Source: Campanula takesimana
Lineage: Eukaryota; Streptophyta; Magnoliopsida; Asterales; Campanulaceae
Length of the DNA: 64,000 nt
Reading direction: 5' to 3'
Assembly: GCA_026119855.1 (NCBI GenBank)
Contig: JAOWBW010000146.1
Span: 922,047 to 986,046 of the forward strand
A program made the position numbers and the translations under genes. This document shows positions 55,567-64,000 of this stretch, piece after piece (position 1 is the stretch's first letter; each line of letters opens with the position of its first letter). The notes under the pieces are model-generated. The model searched no databases. It worked only from the letters and a program-made list of their open reading frames with translations, and was not told where the DNA came from.

Positions 55567-56838
55567 TCACTGATTTCCGAACTTTGCCCATATGTGTTTG
55601 ACTAGATCCTTCTGCAATTGTTTATGAGCCCTCTGATCACGCAAATCCGATCTAGTACGTACATGATTTTCAAACGCTGGTAATACCTCAGTTGAGAATG
55701 GTTGTTGTGTACTAGACCCACTTGCCCCGGGCTGATCCTGATAGTCAAGCCAATTTTGAGAATACGTACCACGTTCGTCCTCAACGATCATATTATGTAA
55801 TATGATACATGCTCTCATGATCATAGCCAAGTCCTCTATCTGCCACATTCGAGCTGGTTCTCGAATTATTTTAAATCGAGCTTGGAGCACTCCAAATGCC
55901 CGTTCTATATCCTTCCGATAAGCCTCCTGGTATTTTGCAAATAACTCGTCTTCTTCACTTTGAGGAAGTTTAACGGATTTGACGAAGGTCGGATAAGAGG
56001 GGTAGATACCGTCAGCAAGATAATATGTCATATTATACTGACGTTCATTCACAAAGAAATTGACTCGTGGAGTATTTCCTGCTTCAAGATCATCGAAAAC
56101 TGGTGATCGGTCCAGAACATTTATATCGTTTAATGTTCCCGGACATCCAAAAAAAGCATGCCATATCCATAAATCATGACTGGCAACGGCTTCAAGAATA
56201 ACCGTAGTGGTTCCCTTATCACCTCTAGTAAATTGACCTTCCCAACCAGTAGGACAATTTTTCCACTCCCAGTGCATGCAATCAATACTCCCGATCATCC
56301 CTGGGAACCCCCGCTTCTCACTGACCTCAAGAATTCTTTGCAGGTCAGCTTCGTTTGGGGCTCTCAAGTACTGACGCTCGTACAATTGAATGACCCCCTT
56401 GCAGAATCTCCGTAATGCCTCAAACGCTGTAGTTTTCCCTATTTTAATGTATTCATCAATAGAATCAGCGGACATACCATATGCTAACAATCGCATGGCT
56501 GCGGTACATTTTGCTAATGGAGATAGGCCTTCTCTGCCGGAACAATCGGATCCTTGTGTGAAGTACGTGTCATGGCTTGAAAGATCCTCGACGATGCGGA
56601 GGAATACATGTTTCTGCATCCGATATCGGCGCCGAAAATAATCTTTATACATAGCATTTTCGGAAAAGTAGTCATCAATCAGGCTCTGATTGTGCAAAGA
56701 GTGATCTCTTTTCAAATTTTTTCGAGTTTTTTTCGGAGGTTTATCATCAAAAAACTCGTTTATGATAAAACTCTCCTCAATTTCAAGTTGCCTTTTGTAG
56801 GCTTCGACATCAAAAGGAAGAAATCCAGATGGATCCAT
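55567..56838 (-). CDS. PIF/Harbinger DDE transposase (HARBI1-like nuclease), left arm
   Basis: 423 residues from ATG (MDPSGFLPFD), intact. This is the catalytic subunit that cuts and pastes PIF/Harbinger elements together with the Myb-like ORF1 protein. The DDE-4 type catalytic fold is visible: IGSIDCMHWEW (Asp186), FGCPGTLNDINVLDRSP (Asp238), YLADGIYP (Asp276) and DIERAFGVLQARF (Glu312). An N-terminal helical region precedes it, with YRMQKHVFLRIVEDL at 72-86. Length fits plant family members. Its stop lies about 470 bases from the outer terminal repeat, and ORF1 lies upstream on the same strand 339 bases away. The identical copy is 60278-61549. Confidence 0.93.
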   Translation of the reverse strand: MDPSGFLPFDVEAYKRQLEIEESFIINEFFDDKPPKKTRKNLKRDHSLHNQSLIDDYFSENAMYKDYFRRRYRMQKHVFLRIVEDLSSHDTYFTQGSDCSGREGLSPLAKCTAAMRLLAYGMSADSIDEYIKIGKTTAFEALRRFCKGVIQLYERQYLRAPNEADLQRILEVSEKRGFPGMIGSIDCMHWEWKNCPTGWEGQFTRGDKGTTTVILEAVASHDLWIWHAFFGCPGTLNDINVLDRSPVFDDLEAGNTPRVNFFVNERQYNMTYYLADGIYPSYPTFVKSVKLPQSEEDELFAKYQEAYRKDIERAFGVLQARFKIIREPARMWQIEDLAMIMRACIILHNMIVEDERGTYSQNWLDYQDQPGASGSSTQQPFSTEVLPAFENHVRTRSDLRDQRAHKQLQKDLVKHIWAKFGNQ

Positions 56839-57177
56839 TGATGTAGGAGGAATTCTGAAAAAGGAGAGAGTGTTTGATGTAGGGAGAAGGAAAGAAGAAT
56901 GTGTTTGGTGTAGGAAGAATGAAAGAAGAGAGTGTTATTTATAAGAAAATGAGTGGCTGAGGTTGACGGATTTGAATCTTCTATTGAATTGAGTTAGTTA
57001 AAGGATAACAAATGAGTGGTCGTGGTTGACGGATTTGAAGCTTCAATTCAATTGAGTTAATTGACGGACTCCAATAATAGAATTACATAGATTTAATTAA
57101 AAGGTAAAGTTACATACTGAGAATCTTGAAAGTAGTACATCAGTGCAGAAAATTGACATAAAGCTAGAAAACAAACA

Positions 57178-58278
57178 TTAATTGCCAAACAGCTCTTCAG
57201 TCAACATTTCAAAAAGATGTTGTTGATGATGATCGCGAGACTCCATTTGACTCAACTGCATCCACATTTTCCTATTTTTAGCCCGAGTCTTGTTAAGGGC
57301 AATATTGTTTGCCTTCTCTTGTTCTGAGACTAAGTTGTCCATTCGTTCCAATTCTTTCTCTTTGAATTGTTTGAATTCTGACCACTTTTGTTCCTTTACC
57401 GGTGACAACCCCACTTTTTTCTTCCCCGCCTTTTTCTTAGCTGCCTCTCTTCCCATAGGACGAGGAATGGATCCAACCGAGCTTGAATCACCTACATCAC
57501 CTTCTCGTGCTCTCTTAGATCCACTGCTATCAGATCCAGTATTTCCTCCAACCTGACTTGCATAGCGTGGTTGATCTCGGGTAGCTATCCACTCGTCCAT
57601 CAAATTAAAAGTGCTATTGTTAGCATTTTTATATAATTCGTGAGCTTTTTTCAAAACATCATTATCCGACCACCCGCTTTGTTGCATACGCTTAGCGTTA
57701 TCGTATGCACCTACCCATTTGCCCAATTTGGCGTTTATATAATTGAAACGATTTTTGCATGAAACTACGTCACGGGGAGGGTTAAATTCACAATGTTCGT
57801 TACAATATTCAACAATCTTACCCCAAAAATTTTCGCTCTTCTGATTTTTTCCGACTACACTGTCGGTTCCAAACTTAATCCACCCACTGATTAGCAATAT
57901 ATTGTCCTTCGTGCTCCATTTCACCATTTTTCTCCGACTAGTGGTTGAACCTCCTGCATCTGGAGTTAGAGTAGCTTCATCAGCACCGCTATTGCTACCC
58001 ATAACCATTTGTGTTGAATATTCAGGATATTCTGATTCTTGAGAGGGTAGTGGTGGTGGTGGAGGTCGTTGAAATTGCATACCATAATATGGATTCCAGG
58101 TGGGTACAGCTGAAGGCATGGCATTTGGTTGATAATAAAATTGTGGGACATTTTGAGGACGTGGTTGGTTAGAAAATTGATTTGGCGATTGAAAATCATT
58201 AGGATTGTAGTAATTTGGTGGAAAATTACTTGAATTCTGAGTGTTGAAATAAGGATTATTCGGATTATTGGGATCCAT
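57178..58278 (-). CDS. PIF/Harbinger ORF1, Myb/SANT-like protein, left arm
   Basis: 366 residues from ATG, intact. In this superfamily ORF1 binds the element's ends and brings the transposase to the nucleus. Residues 1-110 are Asn/Pro/Gln-rich and disordered. A Myb/SANT-like trihelix domain lies at about 118-215 (KWSTKDNILLISGWIKFG, FWGKIVEYCNEHC, SCKNRFNYINAKLGKW). A basic stretch GREAAKKKAGKKK near 275-287 may be a nuclear signal, followed by a Glu/Lys-rich coiled-coil C-terminus. It lies upstream of the transposase on the same strand, the usual ORF1-ORF2 order. Many plant relatives are annotated only as No-apical-meristem-associated or GST-T3-like proteins. Confidence 0.88.
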   Translation of the reverse strand: MDPNNPNNPYFNTQNSSNFPPNYYNPNDFQSPNQFSNQPRPQNVPQFYYQPNAMPSAVPTWNPYYGMQFQRPPPPPLPSQESEYPEYSTQMVMGSNSGADEATLTPDAGGSTTSRRKMVKWSTKDNILLISGWIKFGTDSVVGKNQKSENFWGKIVEYCNEHCEFNPPRDVVSCKNRFNYINAKLGKWVGAYDNAKRMQQSGWSDNDVLKKAHELYKNANNSTFNLMDEWIATRDQPRYASQVGGNTGSDSSGSKRAREGDVGDSSSVGSIPRPMGREAAKKKAGKKKVGLSPVKEQKWSEFKQFKEKELERMDNLVSEQEKANNIALNKTRAKNRKMWMQLSQMESRDHHQQHLFEMLTEELFGN

Positions 58279-58837
58279 TTCACTAAAAAGATGATGAATA
58301 TTTTAAAAAATAAGGGGTTAAAGAAGGATAATGATTTTTTTGAGAGAAAAGAGAGGTTTTTTTTTTTGTACAAATAAAATGAAAGTTATATCAATTTATA
58401 GAGAAAAAAAAATCCAGAATTTTCGCGAAAAAAAAAAAAAAAAAATTTTTGCTGTAAAATAATTGAGCTCGAAAATTTGGGTTGAAAATCATATCTAAAA
58501 ATCTGGACGGACCAATCCTAGGCTGACACTTGGCAAAAGGAGAAAAAACAAAAAAATATTTTTTTGTTTTTTCTCCTTTTGCCAAGTGTCAGCCTAGGAT
58601 TGGTCCGTCCAGATTTTTAGATATGATTTTCAACCCAAATTTTCGAGCTCAATTATTTTACAGCAAAAATTTTTTTTTTTTTTTTTTCGCGAAAATTCTG
58701 GATTTTTTTTTCTCTATAAATTGATATAACTTTCATTTTATTTGTACAAAAAAAAAAAACCTCTCTTTTCTCTCAAAAAAATCATTATCCTTCTTTAACC
58801 CCTTATTTTTTAAAATATTCATCATCTTTTTAGTGAA

Positions 58838-59938
58838 ATGGATCCCAATAATCCGAATAATCCTTATTTCAACACTCAGAATTCAAGTAATTTTCCACCA
58901 AATTACTACAATCCTAATGATTTTCAATCGCCAAATCAATTTTCTAACCAACCACGTCCTCAAAATGTCCCACAATTTTATTATCAACCAAATGCCATGC
59001 CTTCAGCTGTACCCACCTGGAATCCATATTATGGTATGCAATTTCAACGACCTCCACCACCACCACTACCCTCTCAAGAATCAGAATATCCTGAATATTC
59101 AACACAAATGGTTATGGGTAGCAATAGCGGTGCTGATGAAGCTACTCTAACTCCAGATGCAGGAGGTTCAACCACTAGTCGGAGAAAAATGGTGAAATGG
59201 AGCACGAAGGACAATATATTGCTAATCAGTGGGTGGATTAAGTTTGGAACCGACAGTGTAGTCGGAAAAAATCAGAAGAGCGAAAATTTTTGGGGTAAGA
59301 TTGTTGAATATTGTAACGAACATTGTGAATTTAACCCTCCCCGTGACGTAGTTTCATGCAAAAATCGTTTCAATTATATAAACGCCAAATTGGGCAAATG
59401 GGTAGGTGCATACGATAACGCTAAGCGTATGCAACAAAGCGGGTGGTCGGATAATGATGTTTTGAAAAAAGCTCACGAATTATATAAAAATGCTAACAAT
59501 AGCACTTTTAATTTGATGGACGAGTGGATAGCTACCCGAGATCAACCACGCTATGCAAGTCAGGTTGGAGGAAATACTGGATCTGATAGCAGTGGATCTA
59601 AGAGAGCACGAGAAGGTGATGTAGGTGATTCAAGCTCGGTTGGATCCATTCCTCGTCCTATGGGAAGAGAGGCAGCTAAGAAAAAGGCGGGGAAGAAAAA
59701 AGTGGGGTTGTCACCGGTAAAGGAACAAAAGTGGTCAGAATTCAAACAATTCAAAGAGAAAGAATTGGAACGAATGGACAACTTAGTCTCAGAACAAGAG
59801 AAGGCAAACAATATTGCCCTTAACAAGACTCGGGCTAAAAATAGGAAAATGTGGATGCAGTTGAGTCAAATGGAGTCTCGCGATCATCATCAACAACATC
59901 TTTTTGAAATGTTGACTGAAGAGCTGTTTGGCAATTAA
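58838..59938 (+). CDS. PIF/Harbinger ORF1, Myb/SANT-like protein, right arm
   Basis: Identical protein to the left-arm copy, plus strand, intact. It starts 280 bases from the palindrome centre and shares with its twin the 560-bp divergent region between the two start codons. If transcribed, the two ORF1 genes would be read divergently from one palindromic promoter region. Confidence 0.88.
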   Translation: MDPNNPNNPYFNTQNSSNFPPNYYNPNDFQSPNQFSNQPRPQNVPQFYYQPNAMPSAVPTWNPYYGMQFQRPPPPPLPSQESEYPEYSTQMVMGSNSGADEATLTPDAGGSTTSRRKMVKWSTKDNILLISGWIKFGTDSVVGKNQKSENFWGKIVEYCNEHCEFNPPRDVVSCKNRFNYINAKLGKWVGAYDNAKRMQQSGWSDNDVLKKAHELYKNANNSTFNLMDEWIATRDQPRYASQVGGNTGSDSSGSKRAREGDVGDSSSVGSIPRPMGREAAKKKAGKKKVGLSPVKEQKWSEFKQFKEKELERMDNLVSEQEKANNIALNKTRAKNRKMWMQLSQMESRDHHQQHLFEMLTEELFGN

Positions 59939-60277
59939 TGTTTGTTTTCTAGCTTTATGTCAATTTTCTGCACTGATGTACTACTTTCAAGATTCTCAGT
60001 ATGTAACTTTACCTTTTAATTAAATCTATGTAATTCTATTATTGGAGTCCGTCAATTAACTCAATTGAATTGAAGCTTCAAATCCGTCAACCACGACCAC
60101 TCATTTGTTATCCTTTAACTAACTCAATTCAATAGAAGATTCAAATCCGTCAACCTCAGCCACTCATTTTCTTATAAATAACACTCTCTTCTTTCATTCT
60201 TCCTACACCAAACACATTCTTCTTTCCTTCTCCCTACATCAAACACTCTCTCCTTTTTCAGAATTCCTCCTACATCA

Positions 60278-61549
60278 ATGGATCCATCTGGATTTCTTCC
60301 TTTTGATGTCGAAGCCTACAAAAGGCAACTTGAAATTGAGGAGAGTTTTATCATAAACGAGTTTTTTGATGATAAACCTCCGAAAAAAACTCGAAAAAAT
60401 TTGAAAAGAGATCACTCTTTGCACAATCAGAGCCTGATTGATGACTACTTTTCCGAAAATGCTATGTATAAAGATTATTTTCGGCGCCGATATCGGATGC
60501 AGAAACATGTATTCCTCCGCATCGTCGAGGATCTTTCAAGCCATGACACGTACTTCACACAAGGATCCGATTGTTCCGGCAGAGAAGGCCTATCTCCATT
60601 AGCAAAATGTACCGCAGCCATGCGATTGTTAGCATATGGTATGTCCGCTGATTCTATTGATGAATACATTAAAATAGGGAAAACTACAGCGTTTGAGGCA
60701 TTACGGAGATTCTGCAAGGGGGTCATTCAATTGTACGAGCGTCAGTACTTGAGAGCCCCAAACGAAGCTGACCTGCAAAGAATTCTTGAGGTCAGTGAGA
60801 AGCGGGGGTTCCCAGGGATGATCGGGAGTATTGATTGCATGCACTGGGAGTGGAAAAATTGTCCTACTGGTTGGGAAGGTCAATTTACTAGAGGTGATAA
60901 GGGAACCACTACGGTTATTCTTGAAGCCGTTGCCAGTCATGATTTATGGATATGGCATGCTTTTTTTGGATGTCCGGGAACATTAAACGATATAAATGTT
61001 CTGGACCGATCACCAGTTTTCGATGATCTTGAAGCAGGAAATACTCCACGAGTCAATTTCTTTGTGAATGAACGTCAGTATAATATGACATATTATCTTG
61101 CTGACGGTATCTACCCCTCTTATCCGACCTTCGTCAAATCCGTTAAACTTCCTCAAAGTGAAGAAGACGAGTTATTTGCAAAATACCAGGAGGCTTATCG
61201 GAAGGATATAGAACGGGCATTTGGAGTGCTCCAAGCTCGATTTAAAATAATTCGAGAACCAGCTCGAATGTGGCAGATAGAGGACTTGGCTATGATCATG
61301 AGAGCATGTATCATATTACATAATATGATCGTTGAGGACGAACGTGGTACGTATTCTCAAAATTGGCTTGACTATCAGGATCAGCCCGGGGCAAGTGGGT
61401 CTAGTACACAACAACCATTCTCAACTGAGGTATTACCAGCGTTTGAAAATCATGTACGTACTAGATCGGATTTGCGTGATCAGAGGGCTCATAAACAATT
61501 GCAGAAGGATCTAGTCAAACACATATGGGCAAAGTTCGGAAATCAGTGA
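60278..61549 (+). CDS. PIF/Harbinger DDE transposase, right arm
   Basis: Identical to the left-arm transposase, intact, 339 bases downstream of ORF1. The catalytic Asp186, Asp238 and Glu312 positions are all present. A TATA-like CTTATAAATAACACTC lies about 105 bases before the ATG, so this gene can have its own promoter between ORF1 and ORF2. Confidence 0.93.
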   Translation: MDPSGFLPFDVEAYKRQLEIEESFIINEFFDDKPPKKTRKNLKRDHSLHNQSLIDDYFSENAMYKDYFRRRYRMQKHVFLRIVEDLSSHDTYFTQGSDCSGREGLSPLAKCTAAMRLLAYGMSADSIDEYIKIGKTTAFEALRRFCKGVIQLYERQYLRAPNEADLQRILEVSEKRGFPGMIGSIDCMHWEWKNCPTGWEGQFTRGDKGTTTVILEAVASHDLWIWHAFFGCPGTLNDINVLDRSPVFDDLEAGNTPRVNFFVNERQYNMTYYLADGIYPSYPTFVKSVKLPQSEEDELFAKYQEAYRKDIERAFGVLQARFKIIREPARMWQIEDLAMIMRACIILHNMIVEDERGTYSQNWLDYQDQPGASGSSTQQPFSTEVLPAFENHVRTRSDLRDQRAHKQLQKDLVKHIWAKFGNQ

Positions 61550-62002
61550 TTTTTAAATTTTATTGTACTGTGAGTGGAGTCTATGTATCGTATGTTTTTT
61601 TTGGTTTTTCATCATTTGTGGAACGAGCTAAGTTTATTGTAATTTTTCTTATATTTATTAAAATTAAAATATTCTCGTATTTATTTAATTGCTTCGAAAA
61701 AAATTAATTAAGTTTGAATTAAAAAAATAAAAAAAAATCTCGAATTTATAATTAAAAACATTAATAATTTATTTTTTAATAATAAATTATTAATATCAAT
61801 ATTTATTTTTAATTATAAAAATAAATATTGTAAATAAAATAAAAAGTGGTGGGGTATAGAATGATGAGTTGGGAGGAGTTGAATTTTAAACTAAACTAGC
61901 TTATTGTGGGAGGGGTAGTTGAGAGTGTAGTTGAATGATTAAGTGGATGGAGAGAGAAGATGAGGTGTCGTAATATTAAGGTAGTTGAATGTTTTTGGTA
62001 GT

Positions 62003-62022
62003 TGAAACTATTGGACATGGTC
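62003..62022. other. Outer terminal inverted repeat of the PIF/Harbinger element, right arm
   Basis: GAAACTATTGGACATGGTC followed by TAA. It is the mirror of 55093-55112. Because the flanks are TTA on the left and TAA on the right (inverted, not direct), the interval 55093-62022 is not a single element with a target duplication. Confidence 0.6.
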
Positions 62023-62735
62023 TAAGTACATACAGGTGTGCTTTAAGTACATGTGGGACTAGAGTTCTTAACCGACAACTACCATAAGATAGAAATGGGA
62101 AATCATAATGAGAAAATTTTGGGGGAAACTAGTTTCTCCATAAGTTATAAAAGTCATGTTTTTATAAGGTTTAAGGTTTAGGATTTTGGGTTTAAGCTCA
62201 GGGTTTAAGGTTTTAAGTTTGGTGTTTAAGGGTTAAAAACAAGACTTTTTATAACTTATGGAAGAACTAGTTTACTCCAAAACACTCTCAATCATAATAT
62301 CATTATTCAACATTAGACCCCGCATGCCCGCATCCTTATAAATCAGAAAACAAACATCAAAAATAAAAAAATAGTAAAACCCAAGAGTCAGTATTATGAA
62401 AAACTTGTTTTACACTAAAAGATGTGTAAAATTTGTTTTACATTGAGAGATTATGTTTTACATTAAGAGATGAAAACAAGTTTTACATCAAATCGATGGT
62501 AAAACAGGTTTTTCTCGAGATTTTCACGAAACGAAATCTACCCCTTCTCCTCCTTTTAAATTATTTTTCCACAATCATTTTCTCTATCATCTCTATCATT
62601 TGTTCCCCAATCAACACTAATCAAGGATTTAATTTATCTTCAAATGCGTTAAACTTTATATACACTAGCAAAAGAAAAAAACGTACTAGAAGTAGTAATT
62701 ACTGCTAAAAAAAATAGATTCAATATTTAGACTTA

Positions 62736-63011
62736 GGTTGCGTTTGGTAGCATAGCATCAAGCACTTGATATTTGATGATTAATACTATAATGTAGGGTA
62801 ATTTAGAGGTATGATGCATTTGATCACACTGGACGCTGGATGTTGAATATTGAGTGAACTCTTATTCGTTAAGCAAGGATTTTGATTCTCAATCATTAAG
62901 AGAATGTTGGACATATTCATGTTGAATGAAAGAATTAAATCATACATCCTACCTCCAAATTACTTGTATTAAGAATCAAGCATCAAGTGTTTGATGCTAT
63001 CAAACGCAACC
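62736..63011. mobile_element. Tourist-like MITE, right arm copy
   Basis: Mirror of 54104-54379 with the same ends and TTA/TAA borders. Confidence 0.85.
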
Positions 63012-63228
63012 TTACTTATTTGATACTTCTTTTTACTCCCTCCATCTAAATATTATTCATAATTTGTTTACTTTTTTTTTGTTGTTAAAATAATTTGAAC
63101 AATAATTTTAAATTAGTTTTGTTATCTTATTGAAAATTTAATATTTATTATTGATACATTAATATAAACATTATTGATATTAATTTTTAAATGTTTATCA
63201 GTCTACATAAATTTACCTATAATTATTA

Positions 63229-63465
63229 CTCCCTCCGGTCTAAATAACTGTCACTTTTGGTCAAACAGATGTATGTTTGACCAATAAATTTAAACAAAAA
63301 ATAATGATCCTAATAAAAATCTAATTTTTTTTATTAAAAGTATTATTAATTATAATACAATGAAAAATTTTATATTTTTATTAGCATCATTATTTTTTAT
63401 TTTAATTATAGGTTAAAGTTATATCTGATTGACCAAAAGCGACAGTTATTTTGGACCAGAAGGAG
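63229..63465. mobile_element. Intact Stowaway MITE across the palindrome's right limit
   Basis: Left end CTCCCTCCGGTCTAAATAACTG and right end AGTTATTTTGGACCAGAAGGAG are inverted, with TA on both sides (63227-63228, 63466-63467). The palindrome limit at 63313 lies 85 bp inside it. Confidence 0.85.
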
Positions 63466-63720
63466 TAATTAAAGTACTTTTGAATCAAAGAAATAAACTA
63501 AAAGATTATTTTGGGACGAGAGTATTTTTGGAAAGTGCATATGATAAAAAAAAATCTTTTAATTTACCACTTAAATAAATTTGAAAGCAATAATAACATC
63601 AAATCATTACAATTGTGATTATTTGCAATGAGTAAGATTTAAGTGTGTGAAGACCAGGTGTTAATTATAGGATCTACTCATATAACAACACTCAAAATCT
63701 TCATGAAAGCCCATAGTATA

Positions 63721-63955
63721 GTACTCCCTCCGTCTCAAAATAGATGTCGTTTTAGACACTTTCACACATATTAAGAAATGCAATTAATGCATGTGAAAAT
63801 GTCTTATATACCCCTAAAGTAATCTAACTACCTAGACTATTAAATGCTTGTGCAAGAGATAATTCATTATCATTAATAAGGGTAGAATTGGTATACAACA
63901 ATAAATAAGCCTTAAAAATTGTAAAACGACAAATATTTTGAGACGGTGGGAGTAC
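63721..63955. mobile_element. Stowaway-like MITE
   Basis: Left ACTCCCTCCGTCTCAAAATAGATGTCG and right CGACAAATATTTTGAGACGGTGGGAGTACT are inverted with TA borders. About 235 bp. Confidence 0.7.
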
Positions 63956-64000
63956 TGTATATTGAATGAGCTATACATTATTTTAACAGTTAAATAACAG

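Larger units (their letters stand above)
53802..58557. repeat. Left arm (4756 bp) of a spacerless palindrome
   Basis: Every base mirrors 58558-63313 (coordinate sum 117115, or 117116 between two one-base homopolymer differences). The differences I found are a T11/A12 run (58357 side versus 58748 side) and a T8/A7 run (55388 versus 61721). All encoded frames of the two arms are identical. The centre is TA between an A7 and a T7 run. Confidence 0.95.
58558..63313. repeat. Right arm (4756 bp) of the spacerless palindrome
   Basis: Reverse complement of 53802-58557. The outer limit is clear: 63314 onward no longer mirrors 53801 and below. On this side the Stowaway MITE that the arm end cuts is continuous into the flank, so the right arm is in its original setting. 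Confidence 0.95.

Noticed and set aside
56176..56841. Open frames opposite the transposase (and their mirrors at 60275-60940)
   Set aside because: Shadows of the transposase gene on the other strand; no domains.
55093..62022. A single ordinary PIF/Harbinger element bounded by its terminal repeats
   Set aside because: The mirror symmetry continues 1.3 kb beyond these ends on both sides and the flanking TTA/TAA are inverted, so it is part of a larger inverted duplication.

Overview
The window is nuclear DNA of a flowering plant, most likely a eudicot; I cannot narrow it further from sequence alone. It is AT-rich and dominated by LTR retrotransposons (Ty1/copia and Ty3/gypsy), DNA-transposon MITEs (Stowaway, Tourist, hAT, Mutator types) and microsatellites. 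Host genes are sparse. The one intact host gene I recognise is an intronless CBF/DREB1-type AP2 transcription factor (39910-40626, +). A decayed SGS3-like gene (41700-42465, -) and small remnants of an unidentified duplicated gene (23.0 and 33.6 kb, -) are also visible.

1-18.1 kb is a four-layer nest. A Tork-like copia (5' LTR 17463-18142, minus) was entered in its reverse transcriptase by a second copia (3' LTR 13435-15003, plus). That element was entered in its 5' LTR by a SIRE-like copia (5' LTR 6313-7674, minus). The SIRE-like element was entered in its integrase by a gypsy-type element (LTR 1166-2679, minus, gag only). All carry stops and frameshifts. 18.1-23.2 kb is MITE/TRIM-rich intergenic DNA. 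23231-30965 is a complete, young, pol-less gypsy element with two 2153-bp LTRs and a perfect GTGGC duplication. 31453-32947 is a solo LTR of the second copia family with a perfect CTCTT duplication. 33-39 kb holds gene remnants and three hAT-type nonautonomous elements or relatives. 39.9-45 kb is the genic island (DREB1 and the SGS3 pseudogene), within which a repeat-bearing segment is duplicated. 45-47.6 kb holds a Mutator-like element and an hAT element, each with a perfect target duplication. 47.73-51.64 kb is a giant solo LTR of gypsy type.

53802-63313 is a spacerless 9.5-kb palindrome. Each arm carries an intact PIF/Harbinger pair (Myb/SANT-like ORF1 plus DDE transposase). The arms differ, as far as I can see, only in two homopolymer lengths. 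The left end of the palindrome cuts through a Stowaway MITE that is whole on the right, and abuts a cut LTR.

The most unusual signal is not a gene. Five LTRs, from at least four unrelated retrotransposon families here, contain the same architecture of 12-bp dyad-symmetric CG-rich sites (consensus arms around CG-NN-CG). The sites occur in pairs 22-23 bp apart, with pairs repeating every 72-75 bp, and usually lie about 70-175 bp upstream of the LTR TATA box. I do not recognise a named element with this grammar.
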